Shown piece by piece: positions 63,721-64,000 of a stretch of DNA of 64,000 nucleotides (its first letter is position 1; every line of letters begins with the position of its first letter). This stretch comes from Chamaelirium japonicum. Lineage: Eukaryota > Streptophyta > Magnoliopsida > Liliales > Melanthiaceae. The notes beneath the pieces were generated by a model, which ran no database searches, was not told the DNA's origin, and worked only from the letters and a program-made list of their open reading frames with translations. A program made the position numbers and the translations under genes. The stretch lies in assembly GCA_947650365.1 (NCBI GenBank), contig CANTAL010000147.1, forward strand, positions 725,867 through 789,866. Direction: 5' to 3'.

Positions 63721-64000
63721 CATTCTACGATCCATTAGACTGGATCGTGCGAATGAATAAGAATGGATCATACGAATGAATTAGAATGGATCGTACGAAT
63801 TAATTAGAATGGATACATTCGTGCGAATGAATTAGAATGGATACATTCGTGCGAATGAATTAGAATGGATTGTATGAATGAATTAGAATGGATCGTACGA
63901 ATGAATTAGAATGGATCATACGAATTAATTAGAATGGATCATACGAATGAATTAGAAGGGATCGTACGAATGAACTAGAATGGATCGTACAAATGAACTA

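Larger units (their letters stand above)
59197..64000. repeat. 23/28-bp minisatellite mega-array, right segment
   Basis: Same satellite. Approximate blocks: F 59197-59695, R 59695-60590, F 60590-62005, R 62005-62595, F 62595-63345, R 63345-63735, F 63735-64000. The array continues past the window end. Nothing but satellite was seen. Confidence 0.97.

Noticed and set aside
1-64000. Relation to human satellite II/III because of GAATGG-like pentamers
   Set aside because: The 23-base period, the ATTAG core and the plant-type Cassandra element do not fit. The resemblance is limited to five or six bases.
1-64000. Telomeric repeat
   Set aside because: No TTTAGGG or variant tracts seen on either strand.

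Overview
This window is eukaryotic nuclear heterochromatin, almost certainly from a vascular plant. It contains no intact protein-coding gene. About 53 of the 64 kb is one A/T-rich minisatellite. Its monomer is 23 bp, made of a 10-base half (GAATGAATTA) and a 13-base half (GAATGGATCGTAC), with a recurrent 28-bp variant carrying five extra bases (GGATACATTCGTGC in place of GGATCGTAC). The array runs off both ends of the window. Plant origin is inferred from the two elements that interrupt it: a Ty1/copia LTR retrotransposon primed from initiator tRNA-Met, and a Cassandra-type TRIM with 5S rRNA-like LTRs, a family known only from land plants. I do not recognise the satellite and cannot name the species.

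Layout: 1-27570 satellite; 27571-37569 a 9,999-bp copia-type element lying on the minus strand, with 2,363-bp LTRs, a 5-bp target duplication (ATCTA), PBS and PPT, and heavily broken gag-pol; 37570-58273 satellite; 58274-59196 a 923-bp minus-strand Cassandra-like TRIM with target duplication CGTAC, whose two LTRs carry one complete and one disrupted 5S-like sequence; 59197-64000 satellite.

The most unusual aspect is the organisation of the satellite. It is not a head-to-tail array: polarity flips by eye more than 60 times, in blocks of about 0.1 to 3 kb, often at CGTACG, GTGCAC, GAATGCATTC or CCATAATGG dyads. Despite this, specific variant monomers occur in fixed order, giving higher-order modules (one is exactly 166 bp: 28 + 6 x 23) that recur in both orientations. 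Larger patches are duplicated at offsets of about 3.2, 4.1, 15.4, 27.4 and 43.6 kb. Copy-to-copy length differences are often whole monomers. Most monomer variants look like CpG decay at CGTACG, consistent with methylated heterochromatin.

Nothing in the window forms an operon or a pathway. The two retroelements are passengers that inserted into pre-existing satellite, and the short open frames seen elsewhere are translations of repeat DNA.
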